Positions 47,731-59,246 of a stretch of 64,000 bases of DNA are shown here, piece by piece. A program made the position numbers and the translations under genes. Below the pieces are notes generated by a model, which saw only the letters and a list, made by a program, of their open reading frames with translations, was not told where the DNA came from and did no database searches. The stretch covers positions 52,691,665 through 52,755,664 of the forward strand of contig NC_065570.1 of NCBI RefSeq assembly GCF_937616625.2, read 5' to 3'. The first letter of the stretch is position 1. The number at the start of each line of letters is the position of its first letter. The stretch comes from Mercurialis annua (taxonomy: Eukaryota; Streptophyta; Magnoliopsida; Malpighiales; Euphorbiaceae).

Positions 47731-50038
47731 AAAAACAAATTAAATATTATCATGTCAATCAAAACACATTATAAAAATTTAAAAATAAATGAATATGAGT
47801 GTGGTTGTGATTATAACTGTGAAAGTTAATGATTGTAATTTTCTTTAATTTTGTTAATTGGTTGATGCCTTTTGTAATTTTTTTAAATTTTAATCATATT
47901 TTCTTTAATATATATACAAAAAATATTATTGTGTAATATAATTGGTTAATTTAATATAATATTTATTATTAATTCTGTTGCTAAACCATTTAGTATTAAT
48001 TAGAGAAACTATTAAAGAGCTTTAAATTATTATTTATTACCAAATTTAAAATATTTATTTTGTTATTAATTCTACATATCCAATCTTACCTATTAATTAA
48101 TATAATAATATTAATAAAACCAAAAAAATAAATAAAATAATGTTAGTAATCTTACCAATTAGATTAACAAACCAAAAAATTCATTATAAATTGACCAATG
48201 CAACAATTTTAAGATAAAATGTTACCAAATTAAATTAAAAAACTAATTAAAACTGCAATTCATTAATTTACCATACTAATTAAAATTATTGTAGCAATAT
48301 TGAAGGAAAATTATAACCAAATTTGATTAACAAAGCAACTAATACATTGAATTCATTAACCTTGGCATTAAAATTAAAAAACAAATGGTGTAGGGCCGTA
48401 GGCTTATAGCTATTTTAAAAAAAAGTGCTTCAAAAGTAGATTAAAAAATCAATTAAATCTTATCATATTGATTAAAAAAATTAAAAAAATATAAAAATAA
48501 TTGTGAGAGTATCAAGTATCAACCAAAAAAAAAGATTAACAACCATTCAAATCTTATAATATTAATTTTAAAAATATTAAATCAAATATGAGAATGATTG
48601 TTATAGTATGAGATGTGAATCAAAGAAAACAAATTAAAATACAAAAAAAAGATGATGATAAAACCTTATGATTTTTATTCTCTATCATGAGAAAAGTCTT
48701 CTCAACACCTACATAAAATTGTTAATTAACACAAAACATTTGAATAATAGAAAACACCAACAACTAAAGAACAAACTTTATAGTAAATAAAAGAAAAAAT
48801 AACATATTTACCTGAGAAGTTAGTAGCTTTTGAGATTGAAGAAGAATAAAAATATAAGTATATATAATAGGGATTTATGAGCAAATAAAAAAAAAATTAA
48901 CATTAATGTATATTTATTAGCAATTAGCAATTAGCATTTATATGCAAAAACCGTTACTCATTAGCAATTTGCATTTATAGGAGTAAATGATAATCAAATC
49001 AAATCAAATGAATTATTAATCATCATTAACTAAAATAGTGTAATATTACCAAAAACGATGTGAGAATAATTTTTTCTCATTAAAGGTTACCAAAAATAAG
49101 AAGTCATGTAACTAAGGTTTATAGAAAATATGGTAAATTTTTTTATCTAATGTAATGAAAAGTGAAATGTCATACCAATAAAATTATTAATAATAGATCG
49201 GTAAAATAATTAGTGTAAGGTAAAAAAATCACAATCACTTAACAATTAGCTAGTGTTATGTTAATAAAAGGAAAAACATAAAAATGATTTTCTTTATCAA
49301 ATATAAATAAATAAAATTATAACTATAAATTATTAAGTATTAATATATTAATACTAAAAATTAGTAAATTTATTAAAAAAACTTTTTGTAATTCAATTTG
49401 TCTCAGCAAATTATTTTTAGTAGGAGATACAAAATCATAAATAAAAATATAATTAGTATTTTAGCATTTTTATTGTAGTATTTTATAAATATAGATCAGA
49501 AAAAGGAAAGATCTTCTTGTTATATTTATTGTCAAATTTAAATTTTTACCAATAAAGAAATAGAAAAGGAAAGTCTATAAATTGTAATCAAAGCAATTAA
49601 AGTAATATTTCTTTTAAGTAAATTATTGGTCAATTAATTGACAAATGAAAGAATTTTAAAGAAAAAAAAGGTGAGAATCAATCACATGTTGCCAAGTGTC
49701 AATTTCTCATAGTAGACAGTAAGCGGCTCAAAACGCAGCGTATAATCAACAGAATAAAAAACGGCCAAACCGTTACAATCGGCAATTTTCCCTCCATAAA
49801 TTTCTGTCTCTCTTAAGTTACTTGTCCCTCTCTAAATCCTTTAATTCCATACCCAAATTCGTTTCGTCAATTCAAATTCAAAATTTTTAGGGTTTTTCTG
49901 CTCATTTTATTAATCTTCCATTTAAATCTCAAGTTTTCTTTTATTTTATTGGTATTTTTTCTTTTAGGCTTTTGGATTCGATAATAGATCATTTCATTTG
50001 TAATAGTTCTTCTTCTTGTTATTGTTGTTGTATAAAAA

Positions 50039-53000
50039 ATGACGAAGAAGGAGAAAGAAGAAGAGAGAGTTGAAAGGGTAATTCGCGGTCTTTTGAAACT
50101 TCCTGAGAATCGAAAATGTATCAATTGCAATAGCTTGGTAATTCCTCATATTTTTTTTTTCATTTTCTAATTCCTTTTCGGAGACGTTAGGACCTGAATT
50201 CGGAGCTAAAATTTCATTTCGCCAATTCTTATTTGCTTTATGATTTCATTTATCTGTCAGTTTCGTGAAATTGTTATCTGATTGACCAATGTAAATGTTT
50301 TTTAATTTTGGCAGGGGCCGCAATATGTTTGCACAACTTTCTTGACATTTGTATGCACTAATTGTAGCGGAGTACAGTAAGTTCTGATGAATCAACTTAT
50401 TAGACTATTGATTATAACCTCTAATTAACTATGTCTTAATTCATCAAGTAAGAGACATATACTAACGTTATTTTGTATAAATTTCCAGTCGAGAATTCAC
50501 TCATCGCGTTAAATCAGTTTCGATGGCTAAATTTAATGCAGACGAAGTTAGTGCTCTTCAAGCTGGAGGCAATGAGGTATTCTGCTCATTTAATTCTTCA
50601 TAACTCTGTGTATATCATGTTTTCCATTGTCGATTTTTTGTTTTTGACAGAGAGCGAAACAAATTTACTTCAAAGGTTGGGATCCTCACCGTAATTCTTA
50701 TCCTGATGGCAGGTTCTTAATCTGTTTCTGCAACATTTTATGTTAATTAGAACTTAAAATGTACCAAGAATTGATTAAGCACTGTGTTTCTGATTCGTAC
50801 ATGTTTATCTCCAGTAATCTTCATAGGCTTCGCGATTTTATCAAGCATGTTTATGTGGATAGGAAATATTCTGGTGACAGAGGTCATGACAGGCTACCAA
50901 GGTTAAAACTGGTAATCAAATGCTTTGTCATGTGTTTATTGTCAATTTCTTATGATCTTAACCATTGTTATCTCAACTTCTATACACCTGTCGAAATTCT
51001 TGTGTTTCGTATACAGGGTGACAAGGATGATTCTCATGAAAACAGGCAGGTTGTTTTATATAGTAGTGGTGGCTCAAGGAGTCCTAGTTATGAGGACAGA
51101 CATGAACGGAGATCTCATACAGGTGGAAGAAATGATGACAAGAATATAAAATATTATTATGATGAAAGAAGAAGTCCTCGTTATTCGCAAGAAAATTCAA
51201 GATCTGGAGGTTTCAAGAAAAGTCCTGCTCGTTTTGAAGTTGTTGATGACAGATTTCGGGATGATGGTTTTCGAAGCAGAAAGGATTCTGATAACCATAG
51301 GTTTTCACATAAAGATTCCACAATTGGGTGCTTGTCACCTGATTACAGAAAGAATAAGGATCGGTCCAGCTCTCCAGTGATACGACCTGTTCAAGATATA
51401 TTAGGGGAGAATGCTCCACGTCTGCAGATTGGTCGACGCTCTAAAGCAGCTGATAGGAAAGAAAATGACGCTTCTGCTCGCAATCAGGTGCGTTAGTGCT
51501 GGGTACCTAATTAGAATTTGTTATATACAATTTCAACTATTATCTTTCGTGAACTGCAAATGGTTTACTTTTGAGAAATCTTTATGTGTACCCATTTATA
51601 ATAGTCTTAATCACCAAAAAAACCTCACCTTTTAGCCCCTTTTCAGTTGCACCATGACGTTGTAATTTTGTCTGTTGCACCCTAATTCGCACCTTTTGGT
51701 TTCAATTCCACCCTCAAAATCAAATTGGACTTTTTTCACTCGGGAAAAATTCATAAAAACCCTTATAAAGAACTCGTTTGAATTCTTTTCCACATAAAAA
51801 GTTAAAAATGGATGACTTATTTTAACTTTTTTCAAATGAAAAAGAGATCAATTTAGTACTTGAGGTAGAATTGAAAACCAAAGGTGCGAATTAGGGTGCA
51901 ACTGACAAAATTACAACGTCAGGGTGCATTTGAAAAGGGGCTAAAAGGTGGTTTTTTTTTGGTGATTAAGCCTTTATAATATGTAGGATTATGAACTTTT
52001 CATTTATAATCTGAAATGTTGGAGATTTAATCCAATTACGCCACATTTCAGATTACAAATGGAACGTTTATACTCCTATGAACGTTCATACTCCTATGAG
52101 CGGTGAACTGGTTCATAAAAGTATTTTATATTCCGTTGGGATTCAGTCAAGGTAGCATAAAAACTGGCAAATTCAGATTAGTCAGTGGTGCAATTCTCAA
52201 AAGTTTCAGCATTATCGGTCTCTTTTCTTCTTTGTATGAGCACTCTTCTGAAAACAGGAATTATTAACTGCATTACTTATCAATTTACTTACTTGAATTT
52301 TGCAACTTGCACTTTGTTAATATTGGTAGTTTTGGTTTTGGAGCATTTGTTAGCGCATTCTGAAAGGCAACAGAAGCTTCATCTAGCAATTTTTTTTCTT
52401 GTTGCAGATTATTGCATCTTCCAGCAGCAAGGGATCTATTGAAGGTAAAGCAATACTAGATAGAAATCAGACTTCAGAAAGCTTGATTGATTTGGCTTCC
52501 GATTCCATGAAGTCCGATGCTGCAGCAGCGCCACAAATACAGGAAAATCATCAGTCTAGTAATGAAGGCAATTCCAACTCTGATGAATCTTCCAAAAAGC
52601 AGGAGGCACCACAGGCTCCAAAACCAAATACTTTGGAATTTTTGTTATATGAGTTGTCTGTTCCCTCAGTAGAACCAGGAAATATGCCCGCAGCTGTTGT
52701 TTCACCAACCGAATCAATGGGGCAGATGTTGGCATTACCAGATGTTAGTGGTGCTTCTGCAACTGCTTCAGGAGGTAACATGCCAATTATCAATGATTCA
52801 TCTGTTTCACCCATGGGACAGCTGTCAGCTTTACCTGTTAGTGCATCTGGAGAGAGCTTCTTCGATGGTGGTGTTTCTTCAACCGCACCGGTGGAGACAG
52901 CACTGTCATTACTTGATACTTTTGATACAACAACTCCATCTCCCGCAAATTTTCCCTCGCAACCTTCTAGTGAAACTAGTCCACAAGCTGTGCCTGATAT

Positions 53001-56000
53001 TCTGGGAGACTCTACCTCCAAGTTTTCAAATGGGCAACAGCAATATCAACTTTCTGTATTTTCTACTGCAGATGGTTTATCTACCATACAAGAGAGTAGC
53101 ACTACAACAGATGGAGCTTCAAATAACCAGGTTAGATTTCGCCTTTTGCTTTCAAGTTTTATAAAAATTGAGAAAAATCTCGAACTGAGTTGTCTGACAA
53201 GTTTTCCCTTTTCTAGTCTGTTTAAAGAAGAGTAGGTTAGTTTCATCAGATTTTTTATTTTGAGAGAGCTCATAGAGACATAGTTGCTTAACCTGTAGAA
53301 AAATAACCTCTTATATCAAACGAAAATGGATTCCGGAGCACCTTTTAAAAGTATTTTTAAATTATAATATTCGGATAAAAAAAAATTCCCTGAAACATTA
53401 AGTAGCCTTAATATTCAATTTCAAATATGTGAACCATATGTTTGCTGTTTAGGTGTTCCTTTCCTCTCCCTCCTAGTAATCAATGGCGTGATCATGTTAC
53501 CAAGTATCCAGTTATTCATTTCTCTAGTTCTTACTAGGACATGTGTTGAGGCATATGTCCCTGTGCTTGTGTATATGCCTGCTGACCTGCATAGACATTG
53601 TTCTTTACCTTTGCAATTGTCAGCAATGGAGTTCATTGGAAATGGCTAATGCTCAAGGATCTTCTAGTGCTTCTGCCGAGCACCCTTCTACAGACATCAT
53701 AATAGCAGACCAAGACGCCAACAGGGGGATTATATCTCAGCATCTTTCTATGGAAACAAAAACTTTTGGAAGACAGGAACTTCCAGTGGTGCTTGTCTTG
53801 CCTTGCCTTGCATTGTTTTATATTTTTCTCATTCTATTCACATTATGAATTTTTATCCTCTGCAGGACCTTTTCACTGCAAGTTATTCATCAGCTCCAGG
53901 GTCTACACCAGGTTGGCAAAATGCTGCTCCTTATGGAATGGGATACAACGTTCAATATTATCCCAAGGCAATGGTAGTTTATGACGAGACGATAAAGTGC
54001 AATAAGCTTTATGTTTTCTTTTTACAATATTAAAGAAACCAAAATTTCTAAAATTTGTTTTTGTTACAGCCCATGCAGCCATATCCCCACCAACCCCAAG
54101 CTATATCAAGCAACCCATTTGATCTTCACAATACAAATCCAATGCAAGTTTCACAGGTACGAAACAGCACACACCGTATACTCTATCTACAATCTTTATT
54201 TCATGTGCATAACATAAACATGCCTTTTTATTATGTATCTGCTGTAGGCAGAATAACTGGTTAATTAGAGAATGGTGAAGAAGAGAATTAGGAAGTAAAC
54301 TTGTATGGAAAATATGATGCGTGCTTATATTATGCGAGTCATGAAGTTTTATTATATGATTTGCTATGCTAAAGCCTCTCCATATGTTAATGGATGATAA
54401 TTTTGGGCAACACGGAAACTTGGTGAGACGTACGTTTCTGTATTTTGTTTCCTAAAAGGCTTTTTAAAACCCAAAACTCTATATTTATGACATATTCTTG
54501 GAAAATATGTCGTTTTCCATTTCCCGTTTCAGCGTTTCCTATTTCAGGTTTCCGTTTCCGAACAATATCATGTTTACTATTAAGAAAGGAACACATGCTC
54601 TCAATCCCATTGTTTGTTGCTTCAACTTATGAGTGGGGTAGAAATTGATTCGTCCTTCAGGTTCAGGCGTCTAATGGATTTTTTATGGTTGATTTCGACT
54701 GTGATGTAGTTCCCATCCATGGAAAATATGCGGGTAGCAGTGCCTAATGTGTCAGCTCCTGGGGCCTTATCACCAACTTCAAGTTTTGACACAAATTCTT
54801 CAGGTTTAATGGCGAATCAAGCACCTTCTTATGCGTCTGCAATGCCTTTACAGACTTCTTCCTTCCCATCACCCGCTTCTGCTGGTATATCAAACTTCAT
54901 ATTTTTCTTGTTTTCTAGTTTTGTCATTAAATATCATATATTCCAATTTATAAATAAATATAATCTAATATATATTAAATCAATTTGGTTTGATTAATTG
55001 GAATATATATAAAGCAAAATTTAAATTTAGGATCAAATAAAAATAATTTTTTTGGTTGAAAGTGACATAAATTTCAGCGGTTTGGATTTTCACTTCAGCT
55101 AAATTTTGACTTTATCCCTTATTAGCTACATGATGCTGACAGTTTATGTAAGAATTGGCACACGCCCAACTTAAATTGAGGCATAATTGCAAATAACATT
55201 TGAAATTGGAGTAAAATTGAAAAAAATTAAAAGGTTAGGTTGTAATTTAAGAAATTTTGAATTTTATTAGTCATTATTAAGCCTTTAGTTAACAAACCAC
55301 CGTTCTTGTCTAATTTCAATTATAACCATCAGGTGCATACATGGGGCAACAACAAATACACTTGAATATGCCAAATGCCAGGTGACTTTTTTTCCTTGAT
55401 TGTTTTGCTATGCATCCATGTCTCCTAAAGGAGCTTCTTTTTACCATATTAATATAAATTTATGATGTTTAATATTTTTACTATGCTATGATTCACTGCC
55501 TCATTAGTCCTCCTCGAGGTGGACTACGCTATGGCATACTTCAATGTCATTTGTACAACAAGTCGATAAAGATGGTTTGAAATATCCCGCTATAAGTGAT
55601 AGTATAATTATTATAAAAATAATCCACACACTTCATTGGTTTGTTGTGCAATTGGTACAACACAAATGATGTCTGGAATAACTATTCTTGTTATGTAGAA
55701 TTATTGGCGACTCCATTTATTACTTAAATATTCAAATGTAAAATAGGTGAATCTATATTTATTCACGCTTTAAATTCATTAGACTTTTGCACGCTGAGAA
55801 ATTAGACTACAACAATTATAGTTAAAGTCTCACTTAACAGTTTAAAATTTTGAATTGATTGATTATTTGCAAACTAAAAAGTAAGATAACATGCATGGTT
55901 TTCATAAAATGTGTTCATATTCTAAAACCTGGAAAACAAAAATACAAAAATAAGAAACACAAAATGATTTTTTTGTAATAGTAGTCTAATAAATATAAAC

Positions 56001-56259
56001 TTTTAAGGTTTCAAAGCGTTTTCAAAAATAAAAATGAAATGTCAAAATATAAAACCAAAACCGTAAAAATTTCCATGCAAGTTGATTTAGAATATGGGAT
56101 CCTGTCATCCTGATATGATGTAGCAAAATTAGAATTGTTTGTATTGATGGCAGGGGACAGGGTGGGAGTTTTGGTCCACCGAACATGTCTTCAAGCGGAT
56201 ACCCCTCATCCTCTGCTCCAAATTCTCTTCATTCTGGCGGAGGGAACCCTTTCGGATGA
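50039..56259 (+). CDS. AGD14: ARF GTPase-activating protein AGD14
   Basis: Thirteen exons encode 763 residues: 50039-50137, 50315-50376, 50489-50576, 50651-50712, 50815-50911, 51017-51487, 52408-53130, 53624-53788, 53866-53973, 54070-54156, 54710-54884, 55333-55381, 56154-56259. Residues about 12-125 form the ARF-GAP domain, with the zinc finger C27-x2-C30-x16-C47-x2-C50 followed by GVHREF, whose Arg55 is the expected catalytic arginine finger. The rest is a long low-complexity Ser/Pro/Gln-rich tail with two NPF motifs (640-642 and 760-762, the latter at the extreme C-terminus), which in other proteins bind EH domains. The protein should switch off ARF GTPases at Golgi or endosomal membranes. 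The family match is Arabidopsis AGD14 (At1g08680) and relatives, by the KLPENRKCINC...GPQYVCT N-terminus. The donor after exon 8 is ambiguous by 3 nt. Intron 6 contains a MITE. The gene is convergent with MOT1, 279 bp apart. Confidence 0.93.
51604..51972. mobile_element. Mutator-like MITE in AGD14 intron 6
   Basis: Inverted arms of about 100 bp run from CTTAATCACCAAAAAAACC... on the left to ...GGTTTTTTTTTGGTGATTAAG on the right. They share CACCTTTTAGCCCC, TTGTAATTTTGTC and CACCCTAATTCGCACC on opposite strands. The same 9-bp word TTTATAATA flanks both ends (51595-51603, 51973-51981). The element is 369 bp and non-coding. Confidence 0.82.
54985..55300. mobile_element. Possible decayed MITE in AGD14 intron 11
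   Basis: The segment has the texture of the other Mutator-like MITEs here (TTGAAATTGGAGTAAAATTG, GGTTGTAATTTAAG, then TTATTAAGCC near 55290), but I could not pair two convincing ends. Confidence 0.3.
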
Positions 56260-56538
56260 AAGAAAAATGTAATTGTCTCTGGTCTCCTAAATTCCTGAAG
56301 CAGAAATCTGAGCTTGAAGATGACGTTGTCCTCATCGAGAGCAACTATTGCAAAGAAAGCATATAGTACAATTATTTCTGTAAATATACCAAGAACAAAA
56401 ATTGTTGGGATTATTACATAGTCATCCATAATATGCTGCAATTCATTGCTGTACACAAAATTGAAGAATGAAACTCATTATTAATTTATTACAGCAGCAT
56501 TTTTTATCATTAGGATCTCAAACTTAAATTACACTCAT
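56260..56538. other. Short convergent spacer between AGD14 and MOT1
   Basis: Only 279 bp separate the two stop codons, so the 3' UTRs of these tail-to-tail genes must be short or overlap. No terminator-like element can be called in a plant nuclear context. Confidence 0.6.
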
Positions 56539-57912
56539 TCACACTTGTTGAGGCTGCAATTGGCTTCTCCTACGAATCCACATTGTAAGCTCATCTTTCT
56601 GCAAATTTCTTAGCTTAAGAAGCACATGAACAACCATACCACAAACAAACCCAAGTGCAGCACCCGACCCAACAAGTGAAACTGCAGTACAAATTAGCAT
56701 AACAAATGACTCTTCCTTTGTATTCATATCTCTTGAACACATGGCCAGTTCTATTCCAGCAAACAACAGCAGAACCCCTAATACCCCAACCGGAAACTGA
56801 CCCAAAACCACAACCAACGAACTCCCTAGAACCAAACCCAACACCATTTTGGCTGCACCCAATAGAGCCACACACCCACCACTCCTACCCCCAAATTTGT
56901 ACTGACCGGCTAGCCCACCTGCACCATGGCAACACGGCATGGCACCAAACCAACAACCCACGACGTTCATGAGCCCTACCGTCACCGAAACCGATGTTGC
57001 CGAAAAATCCTTACCCGGAAAAAGATCTGCTGACAGTTTACAAACAGCAATCACAGAATTCAGTATGGATAATGGAAGTTGAGGAATTGTACCCTTTATA
57101 AACCCATTTTTCCATGCTTGTTTAGAGATTTTCACTATTTGTATAGAAGATGGGCCTAATTTAATAGCATGCACTATTTTAGGATCTCTTATAAACGCTA
57201 TAATCACACCCAACAAAAACACAATAAAAGCTGAAGGAAGTGAACCAATAAATTTCTTCACTTTACTTCTTCTTGATCTTTCTTCAACAACACCCAAGTT
57301 AGAATTAGTCTCAGTTTGTTCTTCACCTGCACCATTAACCAGAATAATAAAACCGCAACAAACTATGGCTAAAACCAACCCATCCAAACCAAACCAGTGC
57401 CTATTTCCAAGAGATTTAGATTTTGAAAAGTTTTGAACTTTTCTAACATATTTCACCGCCGTCATTGCGAAATTTAGCCCTTGTGACAGCTGAATTCCTC
57501 TAACGACAGATAACGGAATTAGCTTGTACGCCAATTTCATTAATCCGGTGACGCCCAGAACGAATAAAATCCCGCCGGTGCAGATTCCGGCGGCCATGAT
57601 TTCAGGGATGCCGAATTCTGCACTGTTTGATACAGCCACAGCTGCAATTGATTTCATGGGCTGGACTGGCATTGGGACGCCGTAGATAGCTCCGGTGATC
57701 ATGTTATATATGCCGGTGAAGATTAATGTTGTGCCCAAGTTGAGATCACTGGCTAGTGTTAACGCTAAGACTATCGGTATAAAAGTGCCCAAGTCCCCCA
57801 TTGCGCCATTGAGCTCTGCCCATTTTGATCTGAAGATTAAATTTTGTTTGAGGTTGTGAAAAATGGTCGTGGGAAATTTGGAAGTGGAGGTTTGTTGGGT
57901 TTGGGACTCCAT
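56539..57912 (-). CDS. MOT1: Molybdate transporter MOT1
   Basis: A single exon encodes a 457-residue, very hydrophobic membrane protein, essentially the length of Arabidopsis MOT1 (also intronless). Family signatures are clear: NGAMGDLGTFIPIVLA (35-50), PMPVQPMKS (80-88), GGILFVLGVTGLM, LSVVRGIQLSQGL, and GAMPCCHGAGGLAGQYKFG near 320-340 followed by GRSGG. MOT1 proteins are relatives of sulfate transporters (SULTR5) that import molybdate with high affinity and feed molybdenum-cofactor synthesis. In Arabidopsis MOT1;1 is reported in mitochondrial or endomembranes and MOT1;2 in the vacuole. I chose the start MESQTQQ because it matches family N-termini. An in-frame ATG 78 bases upstream (57990) would add 26 residues from a TTTATG repeat and is less likely. 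The 3' end faces AGD14. Confidence 0.95.
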   Translation of the reverse strand: MESQTQQTSTSKFPTTIFHNLKQNLIFRSKWAELNGAMGDLGTFIPIVLALTLASDLNLGTTLIFTGIYNMITGAIYGVPMPVQPMKSIAAVAVSNSAEFGIPEIMAAGICTGGILFVLGVTGLMKLAYKLIPLSVVRGIQLSQGLNFAMTAVKYVRKVQNFSKSKSLGNRHWFGLDGLVLAIVCCGFIILVNGAGEEQTETNSNLGVVEERSRRSKVKKFIGSLPSAFIVFLLGVIIAFIRDPKIVHAIKLGPSSIQIVKISKQAWKNGFIKGTIPQLPLSILNSVIAVCKLSADLFPGKDFSATSVSVTVGLMNVVGCWFGAMPCCHGAGGLAGQYKFGGRSGGCVALLGAAKMVLGLVLGSSLVVVLGQFPVGVLGVLLLFAGIELAMCSRDMNTKEESFVMLICTAVSLVGSGAALGFVCGMVVHVLLKLRNLQKDELTMWIRRRSQLQPQQV

Positions 57913-57936
57913 TTTCGTGATATTCGCAGAGAGAAT

Positions 57937-57969
57937 ATGTTTATGTTTATGTTTATGTTTATGTTTATA
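57937..57969. repeat. TTTATG hexanucleotide repeat in the MOT1 leader
   Basis: About five tandem TTTATG units (plus strand) lie 25-57 bases upstream of the MOT1 start. On the sense strand of MOT1 the repeat reads ATAAAC, which codes Lys-His pairs if the upstream in-frame ATG is used. Because the unit is 6 nt, length changes keep the frame. Confidence 0.9.
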
Positions 57970-58022
57970 TAGAAGTGTGTGTAGCGGCAAGGATCGGGAA
58001 GTTGACTAACCTTTTGATTCAT

Positions 58023-59246
58023 GAGAGGCCACTCATGATGAGAGGCAAATAAAGTTAATTAATATGATATTTATTGATTAGTTATTATATTTATTAACGC
58101 CACGTGTCACATGATAAATAGATGGTTGATAATCTTATACGGCGAATTTGGTTCACATAAATATTTTCGTTTGACACTATACAAAAATAAATTGTGCATG
58201 AAAAATACTGAAATTTATAAAGGCTTTGTAAAATCATACAATTCTACCAACAAATTGTAACTCAAACTATTAATTTTGTGAGTTTTATTCCTCACACAAG
58301 CGCTCTCTCCCGGAATATATAAAAAGAATACAATTTTAAAGGCTAAGCATATAATTAAAAAGTTGTGAAATTATTGGACAAATAAAAAAGTTGTGAAATT
58401 ATAAAGGCTAAAATAGTATGCTTAGAGTTGAAGCTAGATTGAAATGGATGGCGATAATGAATGAATAGAAGCATCAACATCCAAATGGGAACCTTTCTTG
58501 TTTAATTAACAGTAAAGAATGAGATAAAGTTTCTACTTCTTATGTGTTGCTTTTGTTCTTTACTGCAGCAAGTCAACCCTATACTTAGGCTATGTCTGTG
58601 AATCTTCGATACACATTATAGAAGGGCCTTTAAAAATATGATATAAAAATTAAAACAATTATGTGTGTTAATTTATACAATATATTTAATATGGTGGATT
58701 GATTATATATCATAATAACACGATTGATTTAATTAATTTATTATAAATGAGTTGAATATAGCATCACATTAAAACGACGATTTTTCATTATTTATTTAAA
58801 TGTATTGAATATGAATCTTAGCAACACGATATGTTTAACATGTTTATTTAAGTGGATTAAATATAAATAACTAATACGGTATACTTAACATTTTAATCGA
58901 TAATGTGTTGGGTCGGTTTACACGATTTGACTCAATGTGTGCGGATTAGTTTGATCCACTTCCTTCAAAAATGACTCATTTGATATTTCGTGTTAAGTTG
59001 AGAGGGTGAATTGAAACTTTGTTCCAAAAATTTCATTTACTTATATATAGCAATAAATACTACTTTATTGGTGGTTTTTAAATAGGAAAAATATGGGGGA
59101 ACAAATTTATAGATTGTTAATTTACTAGAAATGAACAAGAGTTTTAGGATGAAAAAATATCTATTAAAACAGAGGGAGTATTAAACAGTTCCATTTTAAA
59201 TACATAAATCTATATCTATCTATCTATATCTATATCTATATCTATA
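58023..59246. other. MOT1 upstream region with a decayed Stowaway MITE
   Basis: This contains the MOT1 promoter side and no gene. About 59050-59178 is a worn copy of the family A Stowaway (ACAAGAGTTTTAGGATGAAAAAAT then ACAGAGGGAGTA, compared with ACAAGAGTTTTAGGACAAAAAAT and ACGGAGGGAGTA in the intact copy). A run of TATC/TATATC units at about 59210-59250 abuts the Helitron 5' end. Confidence 0.5.

Larger units (their letters stand above)
41300..49900. other. Gene-free 8.6-kb interval between EPCR and AGD14
   Basis: After the EPCR 3' UTR (ending roughly 41250-41700) there is no supportable gene until AGD14. The left half holds a hAT-like element with a nested MITE and a second MITE. The right half, from 44777, is extremely AT-rich with a Helitron terminus and two zones of degenerate tandem repeats. 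An AAACCCTAA word at 44263 after a pyrimidine-rich stretch resembles a gene leader, but no coding region follows it. The AGD14 promoter is at the right edge (about 49690-50038). Confidence 0.6.

Noticed and set aside
52551..53021. 156-codon open frame antisense to AGD14 exon 7
   Set aside because: It is the mirror of a Ser/Pro/Thr-rich coding exon, a common cause of false antisense frames.
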